Source: Caecitellus pseudoparvulus
Taxonomy: Eukaryota > Bigyra: Bicosoecida
Assembly: GCA_965644315.1 (NCBI GenBank)
Contig: CBFFRQ010000019.1
Location: 62,001-126,000, forward strand
Length of the DNA: 64,000 nucleotides
Direction of reading: 5' to 3'
The notes under the pieces were generated by a model that did no database searches, had not been told where the DNA came from, and was given only the letters and a program-made list of their open reading frames with translations. Made by a program: the position numbers and the translations under genes. Positions 44,101 through 52,683 of the stretch are shown piece after piece. Numbering within the stretch: the stretch's first letter is position 1; every line of letters begins with the position of its first letter.

Positions 44101-44678
44101 GTGCAGCCCTCCTCGCTGGCATCTTCCTGCGAGCGTGTCGGCGGCGCAAGGCGGGGTGTGCTCGAGCGTGTTGGTGGCGAGGGAAATCTCCGCGCCGTGC
44201 GCTGGAAACCAGCCCCAGCGCGGAAAGACCGAGCGCAGCACATCCCATTGACATGCACACAAGCGAAGGCCTGCCGCCTCCCGGCGAGGGACCCTGCACG
44301 GCAGCCAGCGGAACCTCCACAGCGCGCTGGAGTGTCAAGTGCACTTCACTTGGCAGACAACTTTGCGCAAGCCACAGCCTGGCACACGGCACCCACCTCA
44401 GGGTAGCAGTCCAGGCGAGAGGAGTCCACTGCTTGACACTGTTCACCAGAAGGAGCAGGGTATGAAGGGTAGAAGCACGCTGCGTCGTGCGTGCCGGCCT
44501 CCGGGTCCCAGCAGCAGCCTTGCGCGTGGCAGGCCTCCGCAGTCGGCACCACCTCTTGCTCTGGGAACTTGTACCACCAGGGGTAGCAGTCCTGGCGATC
44601 TTCGCCGGCAACGGAGCACGTCTGTGCGGCGGCCAGGGCAGCCCCTGCCGCCAGGAGCACTGCGATGTGCGCCTTCAT
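41164..44678 (-). CDS. Secreted/lysosomal GH31 alpha-glucosidase with two trefoil domains
   Basis: Hydrolyses terminal alpha-1,4 (and often 1,6) glucosidic bonds, as in acid alpha-glucosidase and maltase-glucoamylase. Three exons: 44678-44397, 44126-43136 and 43052-41164, about 1,053 residues. The signal peptide is MKAHIAVLLAAGAALAAAQ. Two P-type trefoil domains follow: C..DRQDCYPWW...CHAQGCCWDP...CFYP, then C..DSSRLDCYPE...GCTARGCCWSP...YCFYP. The second is interrupted by intron 1. The GH31 core contains WNDIDYMDNHLDFTSDP (restored by splicing intron 2), the nucleophile in WIDMNEPSNF and the acid/base in HWLGDNTASW, plus GADVCGFGG and YPFYRNHN. All catalytic residues are present. A beta-sandwich C-terminus follows. 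One trefoil is usual in lysosomal GAA; two are less common. Confidence 0.96.
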
Positions 44679-45120
44679 GCTGGTCGTGGCGAGGGCGAGG
44701 AGCTGCGAGCGCCTCGCAGTGCTCTCGCCAGAGGATGGCGTGCTGCTGAGTTGCAGTCCCACAGCGGGATGACCCGGTGGGTGTAGTGTACTCGAGGGTT
44801 TGGAATATGCCTGCAAGCGGGAAGCAGACAGCAGCGTCTGCTGTGTGGGCTGCGGAAATTGCTTGCACGCGCTGGAGCGCCGACTGCAGGCTGCGCGGCC
44901 CGCACATAAACCACACCAAGCCATATCCTCACAGAGTCGAGACGTACATGTCCATTGGGCTACCTTCCGCGGCATGCTCACGCCCTGTGCGCTGCGCCTG
45001 CGTGATATCAGCTGCTGCACCCTCGGCGCTCTGGGCACATCAGCTGTCGCGCTGGTGGTCCTGGCTCCACAACCACCTCCTGCCCTGGAAACACCGCAGA
45101 CACCCCCACCAGCCGCAGCC
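44679..45120. other. Divergent intergenic region (GH31 / copper transporter)
   Basis: About 440 bp without a supported gene. It contains an exact GCGGAAATTGC at 44852-44862 and probably holds both promoters. Confidence 0.5.
44852..44862 (+). promoter_or_regulatory. GCGGAAATTGC element in a divergent promoter
   Basis: Exact 11-mer extended to GCGGAAATTGCTTGCAC, 174 bp upstream of the GH31 ATG and 259 bp upstream of the CTR ATG. Confidence 0.45.
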
Positions 45121-45798
45121 ATGATGCACATGAACCACACAATGGAGATGCCCATGATGATGATGGTGCGTGGGAGGCCTGGGCGGCGGCCAGGCTGCGC
45201 CGTACTTCCCACGCGCGGCAAACCACGCGCACATCACCACCCCACGCACAGGCCATGACCTTCTCGTCCTCTGCACGTCCCGGTGCCATCCTCTTTGACG
45301 AGTGGAAACCCGAGTCAGACGGCGCATACTTCGGCGCACTCCTTGCCGTGTTCTTGATGGGCATGGCCCACCAGGGTGCAGTGCTGCTGCGCCGCTTGCA
45401 TGTTCGGGCGGCGGCGGCCAAAGGCAAGGCGTACATGGCCCCGGCCCCCGCCCGGATCCTGGACGGCGTCCTGCAGACATTTGTCACCACGCTTGCATTC
45501 TTTGCCATGCTGGTGGCCATGAGTGCGTGCCTGCGTGCCGGCTGTCTTCTCGCCACACACACGCCCACACTCCCTCGCCCACTTCACAGCATACAACGCA
45601 GGCCTCTTTGCTGCCGTGTGCCTGGGCGAAGGAGCCGGCGTCGTTGCATTCTCCTCCACCCTGCGTTGGTCCCCCTCTCCCGGCGGCTGCGTGGGGGACG
45701 CCTACTCTGCGCTGTCTGGTACACCCAGTGCCACCGTCGCCACGCCAGCTGACGTGCGCGTGGACGAGGACTTGGAGGGGCAGAGCGCATGCCACTAG
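45121..45798 (+). CDS. CTR-family high-affinity copper transporter
   Basis: Trimeric Cu(I) importer. Three exons: 45121-45165, 45252-45522 and 45590-45798, about 174 residues. The first exon encodes exactly the Met/His-rich metal-capture N-terminus MMHMNHTMEMPMMMM. TM1 is GAYFGALLAVFLMGMAHQGA. TM2 contains the essential MxxxM motif within TLAFFAMLVAM, and splicing creates MTYNAGLF, the conserved MTYN/MTFN junction. TM3 carries a GxxxG (GEGAG), the helix-packing motif of CTR trimers. Transport activity is therefore strongly expected. Whether it sits at the plasma membrane or the vacuole is unknown. The start ATG follows GCAGCC, and no better upstream ATG is in frame. Confidence 0.95.
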
Positions 45799-46005
45799 CT
45801 GCTGCTGACCTGTCCCGTGCGCAGAATTAACCCGACGCTGCTCTGAACACACTGCCGGCTTTGAGCCAGACACGGGCGGGGTTCCCTCGGCTACACGCCA
45901 GGCCTCCGCGCGTTCTGGTGCACACCCGGCTCAACGCTGGCTCTGCCAGCCCCCAATGCATGGCCAATACAGCACACAGTCATTCCCACAAACATGCTGC
46001 CCACG

Positions 46006-48198
46006 CTACTGGCGAGGCGGGTCGTTGGTTTTCAGCATTGACGACGGCAGCGCGAACGCCGCCTGGGACAGAAGGCCGTTCCGGTTGCCGTACTGCACCA
46101 TGACAGCGTCCCACCACTTCGTCGCACGGTACTGTGCGTCGCCACTGCGGGTCTCAAAGCGCACGGGGGAACCCAGCCAGTCCCCTTTGTTCGGGTAGTT
46201 GCTGAGCCACTCCTCGTACTGCTGCCCGGCCAAGGACGCCAGCATCTGGAACAGCGTCATGCGCGCGTGGTCGGCGGAGGCAGGCAGGATCTGCAAGCAT
46301 GCTGAGTGGGGCGACATGTAGATGGTGTTTGTCGCGCCAGCACCGTGAGGAGTCACCAGCACGTCCAAGCTGGCCATGGCAGCCACCTGCTCCCAGGGCG
46401 TCGCCGACGCACCCGTGCCAAATCTCGCAACTGGCATGCCCATGGCGCGAACGAACTCCAAGAACTCTGCGCCGCCATCCTCCACTTTCCTCGTCCCCTC
46501 TCGATCTAGCAGGCCCACTCGAGGGGGCCACACGCGGTACTGCGCTGGCCCCGCCACAGCTTCGTTGCAGGCGTCAGCTGTTCTGCTCGCCGCCTCCGCC
46601 ACGCAGCTGGTCGGCCCGAAATCCAACAACTTCGTGTACGCCGGGCCATGCCGAGCAGGCGCCAGCAACTCGGCCAGCACTTGCACCTCCCGGTCAGCAG
46701 TGAAGCTGGAACACGGCCCCTGCCCTGCCCCCTTCGCAAGCCAAGCGCACCAATCAGGCACGGACATCCACCGGAATGGCCCGCCCCAATCCCCAGCATC
46801 CACCGCCACAGCAGGCACCCGCACACCCAGCGGCACACCAGCTGCATGCCACATGAGCGCACGCAGGCGGGGCACGATGCGCAGGGCGGCGTAAGAAAGC
46901 AGGGTGGCGTGCATGCCGCGGAAGGCACGTGTGGTGCGGCCCACCCACAGGCGTTTGAGTCGGACACGCATGGGCTGAGGCGGCTTGCCCGAGCCAACAA
47001 TGCGCCCTCGCCGCGGGAAGAAGGCACTCTTGATCTTCTCACAGAAGGACGAGCCGGAAAATTCGTGCAAGGTGACGCCCGCCCGCCTCTCCAGCAGCGT
47101 CGGCGGGTCGTCCGTGTCGGCGGGGTACAGCTTCCGAACAACGTCCAACACGCCCTTCGCGTCCACCCTTGGTGCCGTGGCAGCATCAGCCTTCCCTGCA
47201 GTCAAGTCCTTGAAGACCTCGGCTTCCAGCATCGGCGCGTAGCCAGTGTGCACCATGCCCGTAAACAGCGACAGCAAGTTGTCGTTGTGGCAGTGGAACT
47301 GGTTCCGAGACGTCATCTCCGGTACAATGAACCATGGCGCTGACAGAGCCTGAGCACCCGAGGCATCAACCCCATCCAGCACCTCTGCTGTGAGCAGGCG
47401 GTCGCCTGGTGTGGACATGACGCTGTTCATCGCTGCCACAGCGGCTGCCACAGCCTCCGCCCCCAGCGCTTCGCTGCCCCAGGCAGCCACCCCCGAGTCC
47501 GCCAGGCCCTCCGTACAGCCTTCTTTAAAGGCGCCCGCGTTGCGCGACGCCTCCAGTGGCGCAGTCAGCCTCGCGTTGCCCAGTAACACTCTCGGTGGTG
47601 CACTGCTCCAGCCCGAGTCGCTTGGAGGCGCCAGCTCCACCACCACATCCTCCAGCAGAAACGCCAGGTCTTGCACTGTGTCAACAGCACCTGTTACCGG
47701 TGTGATGCGGCTTTGCAGGGGTGCAGCTTCCCCAGCAAGCTCTCGGTTGGCCCCTGTGGGCCTGGCAGCTGGCGGCATCAAGCCATTGTCAACCTCCATG
47801 CCAGGCTTGCGATCTGTATGCGAGCGAGCCGGCCGCCCGGCACACCAGGGGTGCATGCAGAAACCACTGCCACATGTAGGTGGGGGGGCATCGCTCTGTG
47901 CTGTGTGGGTCAGCTGCCCCGTGCCCTGGCGCTGGACAGGAGCAATGGACTTGGGCGTGGTGCCGCCGACCTTGTCTGGAAGTGCGTGTGGGCTCGGGCA
48001 TGCGCAGTGGCTGGCGCAAGTTGACAGAGTGCTTCGGTTCGTTGTCTCGTACAGCCTGAGCGCGGCATGCTGCTTGGTTTCCCCCGAGGGGACAAGCGGG
48101 CTGGAGGGCCACGCGATCAGGCCGATTCCCGCAACCACGCACAAAGACAGCGTCCACGCCAGCGTTGGGGCTCGTGCACCCGCTGCAACGAGCTGCAT
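46006..48198 (-). CDS. GT61-family glycosyltransferase, type II membrane protein
   Basis: Single-exon gene of 730 residues. An N-terminal signal anchor (LAWTLSLCVVAGIGLIAWP, residues ~13-31) follows a short cytosolic part, indicating a Golgi or ER lumenal enzyme. A low-complexity stem extends to about residue 180. The catalytic half contains FHCHNDNLLSLFTGMVHTG, FRGMHATLLSYAALRI and the hallmark VLVTPHGAGATNTIYMSPHS near the C-terminus. The last is the pattern of GT61 enzymes (EOGT, plant xylosyl- and arabinosyltransferases). The sugar donor and acceptor cannot be told. It is transcribed divergently from a second glycosyltransferase-like gene 672 bp away. Confidence 0.88.
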   Translation of the reverse strand: MQLVAAGARAPTLAWTLSLCVVAGIGLIAWPSSPLVPSGETKQHAALRLYETTNRSTLSTCASHCACPSPHALPDKVGGTTPKSIAPVQRQGTGQLTHTAQSDAPPPTCGSGFCMHPWCAGRPARSHTDRKPGMEVDNGLMPPAARPTGANRELAGEAAPLQSRITPVTGAVDTVQDLAFLLEDVVVELAPPSDSGWSSAPPRVLLGNARLTAPLEASRNAGAFKEGCTEGLADSGVAAWGSEALGAEAVAAAVAAMNSVMSTPGDRLLTAEVLDGVDASGAQALSAPWFIVPEMTSRNQFHCHNDNLLSLFTGMVHTGYAPMLEAEVFKDLTAGKADAATAPRVDAKGVLDVVRKLYPADTDDPPTLLERRAGVTLHEFSGSSFCEKIKSAFFPRRGRIVGSGKPPQPMRVRLKRLWVGRTTRAFRGMHATLLSYAALRIVPRLRALMWHAAGVPLGVRVPAVAVDAGDWGGPFRWMSVPDWCAWLAKGAGQGPCSSFTADREVQVLAELLAPARHGPAYTKLLDFGPTSCVAEAASRTADACNEAVAGPAQYRVWPPRVGLLDREGTRKVEDGGAEFLEFVRAMGMPVARFGTGASATPWEQVAAMASLDVLVTPHGAGATNTIYMSPHSACLQILPASADHARMTLFQMLASLAGQQYEEWLSNYPNKGDWLGSPVRFETRSGDAQYRATKWWDAVMVQYGNRNGLLSQAAFALPSSMLKTNDPPRQ

Positions 48199-48870
48199 TC
48201 CGAATAGGGGGATCTAAACAGCACCTCAGGGTCCCTAGTGGACACAACCGCCGCCTCTGGACGCGAGGGGAGTGCTTTGACCGCCCAGCGCGGGCGAGCA
48301 CAACCCGTGCTCTGCGCAGAACGTGCCCTGCGCCTGACCAACTAGAGGGCAGGAACGAAGGTGACCTGCACCCACCAAAAGAAAAGCCTCTTCCATGTGG
48401 ACGCATCTGATTTTTTGGCATGGGCCACGCCATCGTGGCCGCCAAGTGCTTGCAAGCCGCTTGGTTTGCCACCGAAGCTCGTGGTGCGACACCCAAAAAC
48501 AAGCTTCGGGACGACAAGACGCCCTCCCAGTGCAAACCATGTGTGGTACTACATGCGATTTGGGATGTAGCATCTCAAAATAAATAGGGATCAGCCACGC
48601 TTACCGAAGGAAGCCAAGAAGCGACTGCGCTGCGCATTTCGAGCGCCATCCTTTTGCAGCTCTCTGGCGCCCAGGGAACACTTCCCGATGGTCACGGCCA
48701 GACACTGTGGTAGACTGTTCGACCGATTTTGCCTTTGAGCACTCGGTAGAGCGCTTATTTGACTCCCACGCCTTTCCCAAGGTGATCGGCTTCGGCGAAC
48801 GGCACACGGAAAACGCTCTGGCCACCAACTCCAGGCCCGGCATTTGGAGCTGCTAGTGGCACACAGAAGC
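48199..48870. other. Divergent intergenic region between two glycosyltransferase genes
   Basis: About 670 bp without a supported gene. It is less GC-rich at 48395-48600, including AAAATAAATAG near 48578. No exact GCGGAAATTGC copy was found, in contrast to several other divergent regions in the window. Confidence 0.5.
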
Positions 48871-50466
48871 ATGCCATCCAAGGCACCCCACAGGCCATGG
48901 ATTCTGCTTGCTGTTGCTTGCCTTTCGGTCCTCGCAGGCCTCACAGTGTGCCAGTTCGGTGCCATTGGCATCACACCTCTTGCTGGTGAGGAACGTGGCT
49001 GTGTGGACTGTGGCAGCCAAGGCTCCTCCCCAGCTGCACACGCGGTGGGATCTACAGGCTCCGGCGTTGAACACGATGATGGTGCAGGTGCTGCGCAGCC
49101 TCCAGTAGGCAGCAACCGAGGTGACGGCGCAGAGGGTGCTGCAGAAGCGCTGCCAGCAGGTGTAACCAAATCAGTTTCCGCTCCCAAACAGGGCCAGAGC
49201 GCGAAGGAGGTCGCAGAAGAGCAAGCCTCTGCTGCCTTTCCCTACGACACATCATCCATTCCTGCAGAGGAGGCGGCTTTCATCCGCCGCGCACTGAACC
49301 CGGAGCCGCCCTTCCCCTGTGCGAACGACGCGCAGCCTGGATCAGCTGAGTGTGAGCCGGGGGTGGTCATGGGAGCCATCGCAGGTTACGCAGATGGCGC
49401 AGGCGATCGAGTCCGGGGCTTGCGAGGCACTGCTGTCATCGCTGTCCAGACCCAGCGGCGCCTGGTGGTGGACCACCGCTTCCTGGCGGCTCGCACACCC
49501 CCTGACATGAACTGGACTCTGGGCGAGAAACACGCGGTTCTGACGCCCCCAGGCATCCACTACATCACGACGTACAATGAGAAGCGCTGTGAGGCGTCGC
49601 AGTGGGCTGACATTGCTGCCCTGCCGACAAACACCACCCTCGCGCTGCACTGCAACTGCGAATCGCCGCCCATGATCCCGGGCGCGCCAGAGGCGCTGCA
49701 GGAGGCTTCCAAGAAGTTTTGGAACGGTCGCTGCAATGAAGGCGCCTTCACCGACTATTCCCGCCGACGTGCTCTCCGTGCCGGCCAGCCCCGCGAGCTT
49801 GGGCAGTACCAAGTGCACAGCGGCTGGTACAAGTGCGGCGCTGCCATTCTCCTCTCTGCGTGGAAGGAAAACCCCACAGCAGCGGCGAAACTGGCCTCCA
49901 TGAACAGCCTGCACGACGCCTGGCTGAAGCTTGTGGCCCCTGACGGCTTTTCCGTCCTGCACATCCGGGCGGGTGGCAGCTCAGTGCCGCTTGCAGCTGG
50001 GCAGGGCAAGGCAGTTGCATGGGAAGACGGCAAGGTCTCCCCCGTGCCGGGTATGTGGGTGCAGCACTTTCGATCCACGTACAAAGACTTGATGTGCAGG
50101 CGCCCCCTCATGCTCATCACTGACTCGACCCGGGTGCGGGCAGAGCTTGAAGCGGCGTCATTCAGCGCGCTCAGCATTCCGCACTGCTGCACAGCGCCGC
50201 TGCACGTCGGGCTGATCGAGCGGGAGCACATCCCAGAGCAAACGCACCAGGCTGAGCTGCAGGTGATCTTTGACATGTTTACGCTGGCCAAGGCCGACAC
50301 TGCTGTCATCTCTGTCGGTGGCTTCAGCGAGCTGGGCAAGGCGTGGATGTCGTTCGATCGCAAGGCCGACACGCACAGGTGTGAGGCGCAGGCGTGCTTC
50401 CAGGGCGTGGCAGACAAGCTGCTCGAGTCACTGCAGTGTTCCAAGCGCACAAATGGCTACTTCTGA
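48871..50466 (+). CDS. Putative Golgi fucosyltransferase-like protein
   Basis: Single-exon gene of about 531 residues. The start is ATG 48871 (MPSKAPHRPW); the frame opens earlier only at a TTG. A signal anchor (WILLAVACLSVLAGLTVC) is followed by an acidic/Ala-rich stem, then a lumenal domain with several cysteines. The domain contains FSVLHIRAGGSS (compare HIRxGD of alpha-1,6- and protein O-fucosyltransferases), LMLITDSTRVRAEL and DMFTLAKADTAVISVGGFSELG. This last is the terminal motif type DxxxLxxxDxxIxxxxSxFS seen in GT-B fucosyltransferases. The key Asp of HIRxGD is not clearly conserved, so activity is uncertain. Confidence is high for a type II secretory-pathway protein and moderate for glycosyltransferase. 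Confidence 0.65.
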   Translation: MPSKAPHRPWILLAVACLSVLAGLTVCQFGAIGITPLAGEERGCVDCGSQGSSPAAHAVGSTGSGVEHDDGAGAAQPPVGSNRGDGAEGAAEALPAGVTKSVSAPKQGQSAKEVAEEQASAAFPYDTSSIPAEEAAFIRRALNPEPPFPCANDAQPGSAECEPGVVMGAIAGYADGAGDRVRGLRGTAVIAVQTQRRLVVDHRFLAARTPPDMNWTLGEKHAVLTPPGIHYITTYNEKRCEASQWADIAALPTNTTLALHCNCESPPMIPGAPEALQEASKKFWNGRCNEGAFTDYSRRRALRAGQPRELGQYQVHSGWYKCGAAILLSAWKENPTAAAKLASMNSLHDAWLKLVAPDGFSVLHIRAGGSSVPLAAGQGKAVAWEDGKVSPVPGMWVQHFRSTYKDLMCRRPLMLITDSTRVRAELEAASFSALSIPHCCTAPLHVGLIEREHIPEQTHQAELQVIFDMFTLAKADTAVISVGGFSELGKAWMSFDRKADTHRCEAQACFQGVADKLLESLQCSKRTNGYF

Positions 50467-50540
50467 GAGCCGTGCGTGGGTGAGTGGGGGGGGCTGGGAT
50501 GCCATTCGCCGAGGCCCGCCAAATGTGAAGGAGGGTACGA

Positions 50541-52614
50541 ATGTCACCCAATTCAGTCAGCATTGCGATGAGCACTTCCTCGCTCAGTATGGCCGCGGAA
50601 AGCACCCCCTCAGAGGCGCGGCCCGACGCAAGCTGCGGTGTCCCTGCCGCTGCAGCGCCGCCACAGCCTGGCAGCAGCGACTCTGTGACTTTCGCTGTGA
50701 GTGGTGCAGGGCTTGCCTTCTCGTTCAAGGCAGTGACCATGTTAGCCCCAAATTGTCTATTCGCGCTCAGACACCTCGTGTGGCCATTGACTCTTCGTTC
50801 TTCCCGGAAGTGGCTCGGCGTGTTGTGCATGAGTGGAAGGCAGACTCCATCACCACTGTGAGCAGCCCTGCAACTGCCCACTCGCGCTGACGCCACCAGA
50901 CAAGGGTTCTCATGTACAGTCCATTGAGGGTACCATTGCCGGCATCAGCGACGGGAACGAAGTGATCGTGCAGCTGTCCAGCAGCAGCTTTGAAGCCGGT
51001 GGCGAAACGCAGGCGAAACGGCGCGCCTCATGTGTCCCAGGTTCCCTCGTCTTGTTCCCCTCTATCGAGGCATTTAAAGCAGCAAATAAAGAAGACATAC
51101 TTCGTGAACACCTGAATGCTTGGCAGTCTGCAGGGAATGGCGCTTTCCCCTTCGTCATGCTGGTGTACGCGGATGTGAAGCGGCACAAGTTCGCGCATTG
51201 GACCGGCTTCCCCGCCCCCAAGCCCCGCCGGGCACACACCTCTGACTCGGGAGACAAGTCTGCTGATATTACTGCTCTGCTGCACGATGATGCAAAGCCG
51301 GGGCGTCTGCCGTGGGCCGTGCTTCTGGCTGCATGGCAACATCGTCGGTTGGGTCAACCCGATCCAGCTCAACCGAGCGCCACGCTGACGGTTCACAGCA
51401 CAAGTAAGACGGGGGACTGTGAGGCCTCACGTGAGGTCCAGGTGTGGTTTGACAGCCCTCCAGCTGTCACTGGGTGGTCTCGAAACGCACGCGGCAAGCT
51501 GGGCCCACGCGTAACGGACCTGTCCCAGTCCATGTCCGGCGCCGCCCTCGTTCGGGAGGCAGCCCACTTGAACCTGAACCTCATGCGCTGGAGGGCGGCG
51601 CCCAGCCTGCGCCTGGAAGCTCTGCGGGAGTCCAAGTGCCTGCTCATCGGCGCAGGCACGCTGGGGTGCCACTTGGCGCGGCTGTTGCAAGGGTGGGGTG
51701 TCGGACGCGTCACGTTTCTGGACAGCGGCACAGTGTCCTATTCCAACCCCACTCGGCAGCCACTGTTCGAGGTCGCAGACGCCGAGCACAAGAGCAGCAA
51801 AGCGCTGACGGCTGCCGCCGCTCTGCGCCGTGTGGCGCCCACTCTGGCGTGCAGTGGCATTCGCTGTTCCGTGCCCATGCCCGGTCACCACTCCGCCGCT
51901 GCCGCCGCGGCAGTGAAGCAGGACGTGCAGACGGTGAAGCAGGCCATCTTGGAACACGATGTTGTGTTCTTGTTGACAGATACCCGGGAAAGCAGGTGGC
52001 TTCCCTCCCTGCTGTGTGCCGCACACCGGGTGCCCGCAATCAACGTGGCGCTCGGCTTCGACACCTGCCTGGTCATGCGACACGGGAGCTTTCCAGAGCC
52101 GGTCGGGGGCAGTGGGGTCGCTGCTTCTCCCACCCATGACTTGGGCTGTTATTTCTGCGCGGACATCGTGGCGCCAGGTGACTCCACGAAAGACCGCACG
52201 CTGGACCAGCAGTGCACCGTGACTCGGCCTGGCCTGGCAGCATGGGCTGCAGCCATGGCAGTGGAGCTCTGGGTGAATGTGATGAATCACCCCGACGGGT
52301 GGGAGGCCCCCCCTGACACCCCTGCCGATGCCACAGCGCCCCACGCCTCCCCGTTGGGGTGCACCCCGCACACACTGCGTGCCTTTCTCTCCCACTTCAT
52401 GCCGCTGCCGCTGGTGACGCACGCCTTCCCACACTGCCCCGCCTGTGGTGTTGGGGTGCGGACTGCCTATGCAGAGGGTGGAGATGCCTGGCTGGTTCAA
52501 GCGCTCACCACACCCGGCTTGGTGGAAGAGAGCAGCGGGCTGGCACAGTACCACGCGGAAGCCGCTGCAGCCATGCAGGAGCTGGACTGGGACGAGGAGG
52601 GGGACGACTTTTAA
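50541..52614 (+). CDS. ATG7: ATG7, E1-like autophagy enzyme
   Basis: Activates ATG8 and ATG12 for conjugation in autophagy. Three exons: 50541-50696, 50771-50857 and 50920-52614, about 645 residues (human 703). The first in-frame ATG is 50541; ATG 50589 (MAAESTP) is an equally plausible start. Splicing the 87-nt middle exon restores the ATG7 N-domain start VTFATPRVAIDSSFFPEV then HEWKADSITT. Further signatures are LVYADVKRHKFAHW, GPRVTDLSQSM and the adenylation motif CLLIGAGTLGCHLARLLQGW (GxGxxG). SYSNPTRQPLFE, VVFLLTDTRESRWLPSL, LGCYFCADIVAPGDSTKDRT and the catalytic Cys (about 513) in LDQQCTVTRPGLA follow. The tail MQELDWDEEGDDF resembles the acidic ATG8-binding C-terminus. All catalytic elements are intact. 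Confidence 0.97.
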
Positions 52615-52683
52615 CGGCCCCAGAGCGTGTTGTTCACGGGACTGTTGAGAATGCAGTGCATTGCCGTCGTTTGCACCCCCCCT

